From contig NZ_CP091792.1 of NCBI RefSeq assembly GCF_022024115.1, forward strand, positions 2,728,001 to 2,792,000: a DNA stretch of 64,000 nucleotides. The letters are read 5' to 3'. Source of the stretch: Prevotella communis (GTDB lineage: Bacteria > Bacteroidota > Bacteroidia > Bacteroidales > Bacteroidaceae). The notes below the pieces were generated by a model, which saw only the letters and a program-made list of their open reading frames with translations, was not told where the DNA came from and ran no database searches. This document shows, piece by piece, positions 32,640 to 39,014 of the stretch. A program made the translations under genes and the position numbers. The first letter of the stretch is position 1. Each line of letters starts with the position of its first letter.

Positions 32640-32993
32640 AAGCGAGTATACATTGTTCATCGTTTTGAAATGCGTTTCAATTTGAGTATAGACGAACGGT
32701 AGTTTGCGTATAGGCACACAATCATTTGGGTATAGGCCAACGATAGAAAGGTGCCGTTTTTCTCCCTGTTACCCTTAGGCTTTCTCCCTGCGAACCATAA
32801 TGTTTCCCCTGCGAGGCCTAATATCCGACAGCAAAAGCGGTTACGGTTACAACTGTAACCATGTAACCGCAGAGGTAAAAAGAACAACTACAAAAATGTC
32901 ATATTATACTGATATTTAGCTGCTTACAATAACGCATAATAGTCAAAACAACAAAACTGGTTACATGGTTACAGCTGTAACCATGTAACCAGT
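32640..32993. repeat. Non-coding element with 22-bp iterons and two long palindromes
   Basis: Three TTTGnGTATAGnC repeats begin at 32681, 32703 and 32725 (period exactly 22). A second set, TTTCTCCCTG twice and TTTCCCCTG once, begins at 32759, 32781 and 32803 (again period 22). Then come an imperfect palindrome GCGGTTACGGTTACAACTG and its mirror (32838-32871) and a perfect 38-bp palindrome (32956-32993) starting ACTGGTTACATGGTTACAG. The stretch fills the gap 32608-33000. An open frame across it on the minus strand looks spurious. Confidence 0.75.
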
Positions 32994-32999
32994 TTCCAT

Positions 33000-33036
33000 T
33001 GTCCTAACTCGAACGCCTCGTTCAAAGCTTTGTTAT
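33000..33036 (-). pseudogene. Relic of the 3' end of a flavodoxin gene
   Basis: The minus strand encodes NKALNEAFELGQ here, nearly the same as NTDALNEAFELGKS at the end of the intact flavodoxin gene (31980-32030). It is out of frame with the gene ending at 33022, so only a remnant remains. The 22-bp iteron element lies between this relic and the intact gene. Confidence 0.6.
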
Positions 33037-33435
33037 TCTGAAAGTACAGCGGTCGCTTCCCTTGAGAATCGTATTCTCAATCCGAACCTCGAAATGGCTA
33101 TCTGGTTCAAGTTGCGACAAGATATATAGGATGCTCTGTCGTGAGCACTCACATTGCTGCGGATGGTTTCTCAGCCCACATTTTACTTTAGGGCACGTAC
33201 ATTCCAGATAACTCAGTTCATAAATCTTTCCTGGCTCAATCACCCTACCCGTATAGGACTTGCTGTTGTACCCTTCCGTATAGATCCTGTCAAAATCCCC
33301 ATTATACTTGGCATATATTTGCTTATGTATCTGGAGAACATGATCCTTTACACATTCGATGGCTTCTTCTCTATAGCATGCAATCATTTCATTCATATAG
33401 TGTTTATTGTCTTTTATTGTTCCAGCATTACTCAT
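33022..33435 (-). CDS. Cys-rich protein resembling V4R/DUF6144-type small-molecule-binding proteins
   Basis: 137 residues. The C-terminal half has a CTCPKVKCGLRNHPQQCECS cluster followed by QSILYILSQLEPDSHFEVRI-ENTILKGSDRCTFRI. This pattern of a Cys-x-Cys helix, a VEVxxSILRGxxxCxFxI strand and a final Arg-Ile is shared, from memory, with V4R-like/DUF6144 proteins. The N-terminal half is helical (CYREEAIECVKDHVLQIHKQ). It follows the esterase gene by 9 bp at the end of the motif-2 operon. Its last codons run into a flavodoxin relic, so the C-terminus may be altered. Confidence 0.5.
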   Translation of the reverse strand: MSNAGTIKDNKHYMNEMIACYREEAIECVKDHVLQIHKQIYAKYNGDFDRIYTEGYNSKSYTGRVIEPGKIYELSYLECTCPKVKCGLRNHPQQCECSRQSILYILSQLEPDSHFEVRIENTILKGSDRCTFRITKL

Positions 33436-33444
33436 AATCTACTT

Positions 33445-34155
33445 TTATTTAGCATAAAACATAAGATATTCCTCCAAATGGGCTTTGATATAATCAATGG
33501 TATGATGTCCTTCGTTTAAATGATTCTGAACCTGAGCGCCACGGGCTGCCAATCTTTCTGCCAGTTGCGCACATCCTCGATAGAAACCACCTTCATCTTC
33601 GTTGCCCGCATCAAGATAAAACTCGATTTTAGTTGGCAGAGAGTGTTTTTCGGCCAAAAAGAGCGGATTGTTTGCCGCCCATTGTTCGCGTGTGCCGAAA
33701 TAATGCAGGTCTTCATCATCCAGTTGCTCGTCTATGGCAGGCATATGACCACCCACACGCTCAAACATCGTAGGATGTCGCAATGCGTAATTCAGGGCGA
33801 TGTAACCGCCTGCCGAGCAACCGCCAATATAGCGTTTACGTGTTTTGTACTGCTGCTCTACATGTGACAAAACTTCATCAAAGAAATAATCCTCGTAGGC
33901 GTTTAGCCCCAAAGCATCTTCCATTCTCGGACAGGCAATTAGTATCGGGTGCATTCTCCCGTCGGCAATCATCTTGTCAGCGACAGCCTGTATATCAAGT
34001 GCATGGATAATATTCTCGTCACCGTTACGTCCGTGCATGAAATAAAGCGTAGGCAACCCCTCCGTAAAGTCAGCAGGCACATAGACCTTCATTGCCATCG
34101 CTTTCCCAAGTACCTTGCTTTGTATTTCTATCGTGTCTATTTTTGAATTATTCAT
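33445..34155 (-). CDS. Esterase D/FrsA-like alpha/beta hydrolase
   Basis: 236 residues from ATG 34153-34155; the frame extends to 34263 inside the previous gene. It shows the alpha/beta hydrolase fold with the nucleophile Ser in RYIGGCSAGGYIALNYALRH (G-x-S-x-G), an oxyanion-type LYFMHGRNGDENII, the acid in YLDAGNEDEGG and the His in NEGHHTIDYIKAHLEEYL. This is the putative-esterase (PF00756) type, acting on acyl esters or trehalose/thioesters. There is no signal peptide, so it is cytosolic. The start overlaps the monooxygenase-like gene by 8 bp. Confidence 0.85.
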   Translation of the reverse strand: MNNSKIDTIEIQSKVLGKAMAMKVYVPADFTEGLPTLYFMHGRNGDENIIHALDIQAVADKMIADGRMHPILIACPRMEDALGLNAYEDYFFDEVLSHVEQQYKTRKRYIGGCSAGGYIALNYALRHPTMFERVGGHMPAIDEQLDDEDLHYFGTREQWAANNPLFLAEKHSLPTKIEFYLDAGNEDEGGFYRGCAQLAERLAARGAQVQNHLNEGHHTIDYIKAHLEEYLMFYAK

Positions 34156-34432
34156 ACTCAAATATCTTAAGATCTTTATTGCCAACGATGAGCTGCTTGA
34201 TTCTTGGCATAATGGTGGTGTAGTGCTGGCTGGCGACATGAGCCTTGAAGGCATCATTATCAAGCCAAGTCTCGCAAAACAACAGGCATGTTGGAGTACT
34301 ACCCTGAAAAAGGTCGTAAGAGAGGTTGCCCTCTTCTAAACGCGATTGCTCAATAAGTTGCCGTGCCATCTGCTTTACCAGCTGGGCATCAGCCTCATCC
34401 TTTACATTAAACATACTATTAATTCTTACCAT
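34148..34432 (-). CDS. Antibiotic-biosynthesis-monooxygenase (ABM) / quinol monooxygenase-like protein
   Basis: 94 residues, the whole length of an ABM ferredoxin-like domain. Features are VRINSMFNVKDEADAQLVKQ at the start, the helix QLIEQSRLEEGNLSYDLFQG with the conserved G-x-x-x-Y, and FCETWLDNDAFKAHVASQHY with the W...AF..H motif. Relatives (YgiN type) oxidise quinols or detoxify aromatic compounds without cofactors. It belongs to the motif-2 operon together with two flavodoxin-like and hydrolase genes, which fits handling of quinone-like molecules. Confidence 0.85.
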   Translation of the reverse strand: MVRINSMFNVKDEADAQLVKQMARQLIEQSRLEEGNLSYDLFQGSTPTCLLFCETWLDNDAFKAHVASQHYTTIMPRIKQLIVGNKDLKIFEYE

Positions 34433-34448
34433 CGCAGTATTTTTTTTA

Positions 34449-34550
34449 CTATTTCTTTTTCATCATACCTTCAAAAATACCATTCACGGTCTTGACGAAT
34501 GCTTCGGCAGGGATTGATGTTGAGACCAATGGTTGTTCAAACACTTTCAT
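34449..34550 (-). CDS. Small ORF, 33 residues, after the flavodoxin gene
   Basis: It begins MKVFEQPLVSTSIPAEAF and ends NGIFEGMMKKK. The ATG lies one base past the TAA of the flavodoxin gene and the stop is 17 bp before the ABM gene, so it neatly fills the gap within a tight operon. No ribosome site is obvious, so translation would depend on coupling. It is not recognised; it could be a real microprotein or the tail of a lost gene. Confidence 0.4.
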   Translation of the reverse strand: MKVFEQPLVSTSIPAEAFVKTVNGIFEGMMKKK

Positions 34551-34551
34551 T

Positions 34552-35124
34552 TTAACTAAGTCTTTCAATTGCCTTGCGGCATTTTTGTTTGTCTTTGTCT
34601 GTGAGTTCAGGATGCATTGCTGTGCCACCGCGCTCGATGGTGCCTACAATCTTAAATCCCGCATAGCGGGCGATTTCACGCATGGCGCGGATGGCGCCGC
34701 GCGATTGCTTGAACAGGATGTTCCAAGGCCAGGGCGTGGTGCAGGTGCTGATGAGGATACACTTCTTGCCTTTCATCAGCGGCTCTGGAAAGCGTGGGGT
34801 GTCGCGCATCATTCCATAGACTTGACGGTCGAACATCAGCTTCATCTGTCCTGGGATGTTGCCCCAGTAGCAGGGCGCACCCATGATGATGGCATCGGCC
34901 TGCTGCATCATCTGCAGCACCCGCTGCGAATCGTCCTCAGCAAGTACACATTTCTCCTTCGTGCGGCAGGCCATACAGCCGATACAGGGCTTCACGGTCA
35001 GGTCGTTGGTATACACCATCTCCACCGTGTCGCCTCGTTTTTCCGCTTCCTCGCGCATGATGCCAAGCATCTGCGATATCAGTCCCTTCTTACGAGGACT
35101 TCCGTTTATGATTAGGATATTCAT
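34552..35124 (-). CDS. NAD(P)H-dependent FMN reductase, flavodoxin fold (second paralogue)
   Basis: 190 residues. LIINGSPRKKGLISQMLGIM is the FMN phosphate loop, CIGCMACRTKEKC the Cys-rich insert and GAPCYWGNIPGQMKLMFDRQ the second flavin loop. It is a distant paralogue of the gene at 31977-32513. It probably reduces quinones or nitroaromatics in the cytosol. It overlaps the cysteine hydrolase gene by four bases and shares its promoter. Confidence 0.9.
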   Translation of the reverse strand: MNILIINGSPRKKGLISQMLGIMREEAEKRGDTVEMVYTNDLTVKPCIGCMACRTKEKCVLAEDDSQRVLQMMQQADAIIMGAPCYWGNIPGQMKLMFDRQVYGMMRDTPRFPEPLMKGKKCILISTCTTPWPWNILFKQSRGAIRAMREIARYAGFKIVGTIERGGTAMHPELTDKDKQKCRKAIERLS

Positions 35125-35609
35125 TTGTATTCTACAAGTTTCTTCACCTCACAGCCTTTGCTTTCGTAATAGGCGAGCATCTCTGGGAGCTTCTTCAGGT
35201 CATAACTGGTGACGCAGTCTGAGAGGACATGCACCGTGAAGCCTGCCTTGGCCATATTGAAACACGTCGATTTCACGCAGCCTGTAGCATCCGCGCCAGC
35301 TACGTAGAACTCATTGATGCCGTTCGCAGCGATGAAAGCAGAAAACGCCTCGCTTGTAAGGGCGTTGCTTTTCGTCTTTACGAAGATATTGTCTGACACG
35401 ACCTTCATCTCAGGTACCAGTTCTTCGCCCTTGCTACCTGGCTTGAACGTTCTCGTAGCAGCGGTGATGTTATTGTGTTTGATATATACCACGTGCATAT
35501 CCTCTGCCGTAGCCCATTCGATGGCGGCATTGATGTTATCGATAATGTCACGATAGTGTTTGGTGATATCATTCTGAATGTCGATAACGACAAGTGCTTT
35601 GTTGTTCAT
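35121..35609 (-). CDS. Isochorismatase-like cysteine hydrolase
   Basis: 162 residues from ATG 35607-35609; an upstream in-frame start at 35633 would be TTG. The catalytic triad is readable: Asp in ALVVIDIQNDITKHY, Lys in KVVSDNIFVKTKSNALTSEA and Cys in YVAGADATGCVKSTCFNMAK (the conserved G-x-D/A-T-x-x-C-V). This fold hydrolyses isochorismate, nicotinamide or N-carbamoyl compounds; which one cannot be told. It is the first gene of the motif-2 operon. Confidence 0.88.
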   Translation of the reverse strand: MNNKALVVIDIQNDITKHYRDIIDNINAAIEWATAEDMHVVYIKHNNITAATRTFKPGSKGEELVPEMKVVSDNIFVKTKSNALTSEAFSAFIAANGINEFYVAGADATGCVKSTCFNMAKAGFTVHVLSDCVTSYDLKKLPEMLAYYESKGCEVKKLVEYK

Positions 35610-35695
35610 CTTATTATTCTTTTTTGTTTTCAATTATAAAATTACGATTACTCAATGACGAAACTTCTTGATTTGACGTATTAAGTTTGACGCCA

Positions 35696-35761
35696 CAAAA
35701 GTACACATTGTTGCAGATAGCACCAAATTTCTGGGATAAACAGCATCAATTTGTGACGAAT
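35696..35761 (-). promoter_or_regulatory. Shared-motif promoter 2 (cysteine hydrolase operon)
   Basis: 29-bp motif at 35733-35761, -33 TTTG at 35724-35727, a 20-bp spacer and TACTTTTG at 35696-35703 (minus strand). It matches copy 1 closely: ATTCGTCACA and TGCTGTTTATCCC are unchanged. Confidence 0.85.
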
Positions 35762-35928
35762 GGGGTGCAGGTTTCGCCTGTGGGAACGAAACCACACTTT
35801 TCCATTACTCTACCAGAAGCAGGATTATCTACAAAGTGGCCGCTAATGAGCGATTTGATGTCTGTTGTTTCTCCGCATCCGATTCGCGCCAAGGGCGCAA
35901 TATGATACGATTTGTTTCCATTGTAATT
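35746..35928 (-). pseudogene. Fragment of a GNAT acetyltransferase C-terminus
   Basis: Reading the minus strand, an open stretch directly after the TAG of the alpha/beta hydrolase gene contains SGHFVDNPASGRVMEKCGFV followed by PTGE. This is the N-x-x-S-x-R-V-x-x-K-x-G-F acetyl-CoA site signature of RimJ/RimL-type GNATs. The N-terminal two thirds are missing and there is no start codon, so it is a remnant. The shared-motif promoter 2 overlaps its end. Confidence 0.6.
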
Positions 35929-36528
35929 CTATTCATTTGATATTATCGTTTTCTCTTCCCATGCTTTCAGGAAAGCAAGCTGTTCTGGCGTATGAAACCA
36001 ATGTTCGCCATCAGGCATGATGGTGACCTGGCACTGATGCTGACTGATGAAGTCGTGTCCCACTTCGTCGCTGACAATCAAGTCCACTTCTGGGCGAAGG
36101 ATGTAGGTAGGTGCAACCCAACTTGTAATTGGGTTATTAACAACCCACTCGTAATAGTCGTCCTCACGCTGTGGCATCAGTTCAATAAACCGCTTCATGT
36201 CAAGAATTGGTGAAACAAGCAACGCTTGCTCCACTTTCTTGCTCTGGAATGCCAGCAACGTAAACCACGAGCCTATGCTATTAGCACGAACAGATACCGA
36301 TTGCCAATTATCATATAGATAATCACAAATATCGTTCAGCAAAGGCAGTACCTCCCAAGGCTTGCGCTCTACAGGCAGGTCGATACCCAAAACTTGATAA
36401 CCTTTAGGCACAGCCACCTCTGCAAAGGCCAATGCCTCTTCCTTGCGTCCATGCAATCCATGCACATAAAGGAATACTTTGTCACTCTTTTCGCCAACGA
36501 GTATGACCGGTGCTTTATTGTTCATCAT
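35929..36528 (-). CDS. Alpha/beta hydrolase (small, serine hydrolase-like)
   Basis: 199 residues. KVFLYVHGLHGRKEEALAFA is the first strand and oxyanion loop. The nucleophile elbow is SVRANSIGSWFTLLAF (N-S-x-G-S rather than G-x-S-x-G), the acid may be in EVDLIVSDEVG, and the His is in MPDGEHWFHTPEQLAFLKAW. It has the size and motifs of small esterases/lipases of the YqiA/RBBP9 type. It directly abuts the zinc-ribbon/flavin protein gene (stop and start adjacent), so the two act as a pair. Confidence 0.8.
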   Translation of the reverse strand: MMNNKAPVILVGEKSDKVFLYVHGLHGRKEEALAFAEVAVPKGYQVLGIDLPVERKPWEVLPLLNDICDYLYDNWQSVSVRANSIGSWFTLLAFQSKKVEQALLVSPILDMKRFIELMPQREDDYYEWVVNNPITSWVAPTYILRPEVDLIVSDEVGHDFISQHQCQVTIMPDGEHWFHTPEQLAFLKAWEEKTIISNE

Positions 36529-37260
36529 TTACTCAATTACAAAACTACGTGGATAAAAATCGCTATAGAAACGGCCATCGGTGGCGGTGAATTTCAAGAC
36601 GCAGTAATTTGGATCGGTGACGCCACCTGGATAGTACTCTGTGTCGCCATCGCGCCAGATCATCTCTTTCGAGGCGGCATCCGTCAGTACCTCCATCGTA
36701 CCTCTGAGCATCATGCCCTTAAATCCTTCGGCATCACAGAAATAGATGCTTGCCTTGGGGTTGGCCTTGTATTGAGCCACACGTATTGAGAATGTGTTGG
36801 TTGTAAAGTAGAAGGTTTTGATACCCTCACGTTTGCGTGGTTTCAACATGGCCTTGGTCCAAGGAAAGCCTTCCTGGTCTACTGACGAGATATAAGCGAT
36901 GGGCAGAGTGTCGGCCATTTGTGCAATGAGTTCTTTAACACCGGCTAAAGCGGGATTTGCATTCATCGTTTCATCGTTATTCACATCCAGCGTTTGGCGC
37001 CAACGCTTCAGCTGGGGGAAATACGTTTTCATCATGCCGATATACTCCTCTTTGGTGATGGGCTTCTCCAGCCCCTCGTTTACTGCACCAACAAACTGCG
37101 CACAATGTTCAATCATCTCTTCCATCGTGCAGTCCTGCAGGAACTGGCCATCCTTGTAGCAGTACATGCAGTAATCTTCATTCTTACTTCCATCGGCATT
37201 CGTACCGAGGACATCTTCCGTGAGCGGCATTCCGCAGCTCTGGCAAAATTTCTGTTTCAT
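36529..37260 (-). CDS. Zinc-ribbon plus pyridoxamine-oxidase-like flavin-binding protein
   Basis: 243 residues in two parts. Residues 1-80 are a putative zinc ribbon (FCQSCGMPL ... DYCMYCYKDG, two CxxC pairs) plus helices. From about 95 on comes a split-barrel FMN-binding domain: LPIAYISSVDQEGFPWTKAM, TFYFTTNTFSIRVAQYKANP, ASIYFCDAEGFKGMMLRGTM and VLKFTATDGRFYSDFYPRSF. The fusion is known in Bacteroidota and Firmicutes and probably reduces or senses a small molecule using flavin. Shared-motif promoter 3 drives it. Confidence 0.85.
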   Translation of the reverse strand: MKQKFCQSCGMPLTEDVLGTNADGSKNEDYCMYCYKDGQFLQDCTMEEMIEHCAQFVGAVNEGLEKPITKEEYIGMMKTYFPQLKRWRQTLDVNNDETMNANPALAGVKELIAQMADTLPIAYISSVDQEGFPWTKAMLKPRKREGIKTFYFTTNTFSIRVAQYKANPKASIYFCDAEGFKGMMLRGTMEVLTDAASKEMIWRDGDTEYYPGGVTDPNYCVLKFTATDGRFYSDFYPRSFVIE

Positions 37261-37290
37261 ATTATTATCGTTTTATACGTTTCGATGCTG

Positions 37291-37356
37291 CAAAAGTATA
37301 GATATATGACGAAATAACCAAAGATCTGGGATAAACTGCACGGATTTGTGATGGAT
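37291..37356 (-). promoter_or_regulatory. Shared-motif promoter 3 (zinc-ribbon/flavin protein operon)
   Basis: 29-bp motif at 37328-37356, -33 TTTG at 37319-37322, a 20-bp spacer and TACTTTTG at 37291-37298 (minus strand). It is the most divergent copy (ATCCATCACA in place of ATTCGTCACA) but has identical spacing. Confidence 0.8.
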
Positions 37357-37364
37357 GGTAAATA

Positions 37365-37886
37365 CTATCGGAACTTACCGCTGAGAATCCTCTTGCGCAG
37401 ACATTTTACGGCGGGCTTGTAGTAGTCAATCTCCATCGCTTCGAGGGTGCGTTTCAGTTCGTCCATCAGTTCCGGATAGAAGCTGCACATGCGAAAAGCG
37501 AGTTTCATGCAGAGCGTTTGGGTGCCAGGAAACTCCTCAATATTGACCATGTGCTCGAAACAGAAGTCAAGGAAGTCGGTCCGCAAATCATCTTCGTCCA
37601 TTTTCAAACGCTCGATGATGTTCAGCGTCAGTCGCCTCACGGACGAGTTCTCCGTCTGCATAGCCTGGTCTATCAGTTCATTTTGAATGACCTGCAATGC
37701 CGACAATTCTTCATTCGTAGTTTTGGTCAGTCCCCACAGGGCACTCCTCGCCACGCGATAGTCAGAATCGAAAGCATACCGCCGAGCAAAGCCCAGGAAA
37801 TCACCAGTAGCCTGGATATCCTGGTATATCTCCCGCGCTCCGTCCTCGGAAAACGTCTGTCTCAGTCTCTCGCTCGTCATGGTCAT
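37365..37886 (-). CDS. HEAT-repeat-like helical protein, function unknown
   Basis: 173 residues, nearly all helical with paired-helix repeats (DSDYRVARSALWGLTKTTNE, ENSSVRRLTLNIIERLKMDE, GTQTLCMKLAFRMCSFYPEL, YYKPAVKCLRKRILSGKFR), consistent with HEAT or ARM-like scaffolds. No catalytic motif was found. Its ATG overlaps the stop of the CAT-like fragment (ATGA), so both are translated from the motif-4 transcript. Confidence 0.6.
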   Translation of the reverse strand: MTMTSERLRQTFSEDGAREIYQDIQATGDFLGFARRYAFDSDYRVARSALWGLTKTTNEELSALQVIQNELIDQAMQTENSSVRRLTLNIIERLKMDEDDLRTDFLDFCFEHMVNIEEFPGTQTLCMKLAFRMCSFYPELMDELKRTLEAMEIDYYKPAVKCLRKRILSGKFR

Positions 37887-38011
37887 ATCGTATTAATAAT
37901 CCGTTGCAGTTCTTCCAGGAACCGGGCGGCGTGCTTGCCGTCCATCTGGGCATGGTGAAACTGGAAGGAGATGGCCCTGTTAGTATCCTTGGGATTGATT
38001 TCCTGTTTCAT
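37883..38011 (-). pseudogene. Chloramphenicol-acetyltransferase-like C-terminal mini-ORF
   Basis: 42 codons with their own ATG and stop. The core AISFQFHHAQMDGKHAARFL matches the CAT catalytic segment (HHAxxDG with the catalytic His, then a helix). The rest of CAT (about 170 residues) is missing, so it cannot fold as CAT. It is either a remnant or a reduced peptide. It lies 8 bp after the hydrolase stop and overlaps the HEAT-like gene start. Confidence 0.65.
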
Positions 38012-38019
38012 TTATTTCT

Positions 38020-38895
38020 TTACTCTTGAATAAATGATTTCAGTTTCCCGTTGAACATCTCAGCCTGCTCCATGTGGATAAAATGGCCGCAGGTGGTCAG
38101 TTCGGTGTAGTCGAGATGGGGATACAGCCGTTCCATCTTCTGACGATTGTCAGGATCGAGACCGCTGTTCTGCGTGCAGACGACCATTGTCTTCACCAGG
38201 ATAGGCTTTTGTGACCACCACTGGCGCTCCACCAGGTTGCGCATGGTGCTCGATGCCACATACTGCGGCGTCTTAGGCATCACGCTCATGGCATAGTCGG
38301 TGATGCCCTGAGGCGTCTCAGGACCAGCCAGCGAAGTGACGAATCCTGTGATAACCTCACTACATTCAGGTCCGTCGAAAGCATGGCCAAACTGATTCAC
38401 GGCTTCCACATATTCAGGCGTTTCTGTACCGTCGTAGAAGCAATAGACGCCATCGATATCAACAAGACTGCCCTGTCGGCCACCCTTCAGTACCTGACGG
38501 CAGACAGGCGTACCAAGACTATGTCCCACAAGGACAACATCCCCCACATTTTCCTTGTCCAGCACCGCATTGACGGCCTTGGCAAAGAAGTCGAGCGTGT
38601 ACTCCACATGTGGCTTACTGCTCTCGCCATAGCCAGGCAGGTCAATGAACAGCAGGCGCAGATGACTGTCATCGCTCAGTCCCTCGAACTGCTTCTCCCA
38701 AGTATTGAGGTCGCAGCCGAAGCCATGAACGAAACAGATGGTCTTGTCGCCATCGCCATAAGTCTTATAATGTACGCGAACGCTATCGTTGACCGTTGCA
38801 TACGCTGAGTCGATATCACCCAGCTTCTCTGGTTTCACACAACATCCTGTCAGCATCAAGCCCAACAGGAATAGTAAAAATACTTTTTCTTTCAT
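38020..38895 (-). CDS. Alpha/beta hydrolase lipoprotein
   Basis: 291 residues from ATG 38893-38895 (a longer frame to 39003 runs through the promoter). The lipoprotein signal is MKEKVFLLFLLGLMLTGCC. The fold landmarks are KTICFVHGFGCDLNTWEKQF (HGFG oxyanion loop), LLFIDLPGYGESSKP, the nucleophile VVLVGHSLGTPVCRQ (G-H-S-L-G) and the C-terminal His in TTCGHFIHMEQAEMFN. It is a periplasmic or surface esterase or lactonase, substrate unknown. It is the first gene of the motif-4 operon. Confidence 0.88.
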   Translation of the reverse strand: MKEKVFLLFLLGLMLTGCCVKPEKLGDIDSAYATVNDSVRVHYKTYGDGDKTICFVHGFGCDLNTWEKQFEGLSDDSHLRLLFIDLPGYGESSKPHVEYTLDFFAKAVNAVLDKENVGDVVLVGHSLGTPVCRQVLKGGRQGSLVDIDGVYCFYDGTETPEYVEAVNQFGHAFDGPECSEVITGFVTSLAGPETPQGITDYAMSVMPKTPQYVASSTMRNLVERQWWSQKPILVKTMVVCTQNSGLDPDNRQKMERLYPHLDYTELTTCGHFIHMEQAEMFNGKLKSFIQE

Positions 38896-38918
38896 TGCAT
38901 TTATTTGTTTTGATGTTG

Positions 38919-38984
38919 CAAAAGTAGTGTTTATCACCGATTTCACCAAACAATTGGGATAAACTGCACAAAAATGTGACGAAT
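38919..38984 (-). promoter_or_regulatory. Shared-motif promoter 4 (hydrolase lipoprotein operon)
   Basis: 29-bp motif at 38956-38984, -33 TTTG at 38947-38950, a 20-bp spacer and TACTTTTG at 38919-38926 (minus strand). ATTCGTCACA and TGCAGTTTATCCC are present. Confidence 0.85.
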
Positions 38985-39014
38985 AACTTGGAATATTCGC
39001 CATCTTTCCTCGAC

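Noticed and set aside
32681..32824. CRISPR-like array
   Set aside because: The units are contiguous 22-bp iterons without unique spacers and only three per set; no cas genes are present.
32657..32887. 76-codon minus-strand frame in the iteron element
   Set aside because: It is made of the 22-bp repeats and half of a palindrome; the repeat structure explains it better than coding.
35687..35905. 72-codon plus-strand frame between the hydrolase genes
   Set aside because: It is the antisense of the GNAT remnant and of shared-motif promoter 2; the minus-strand reading gives a recognisable motif.
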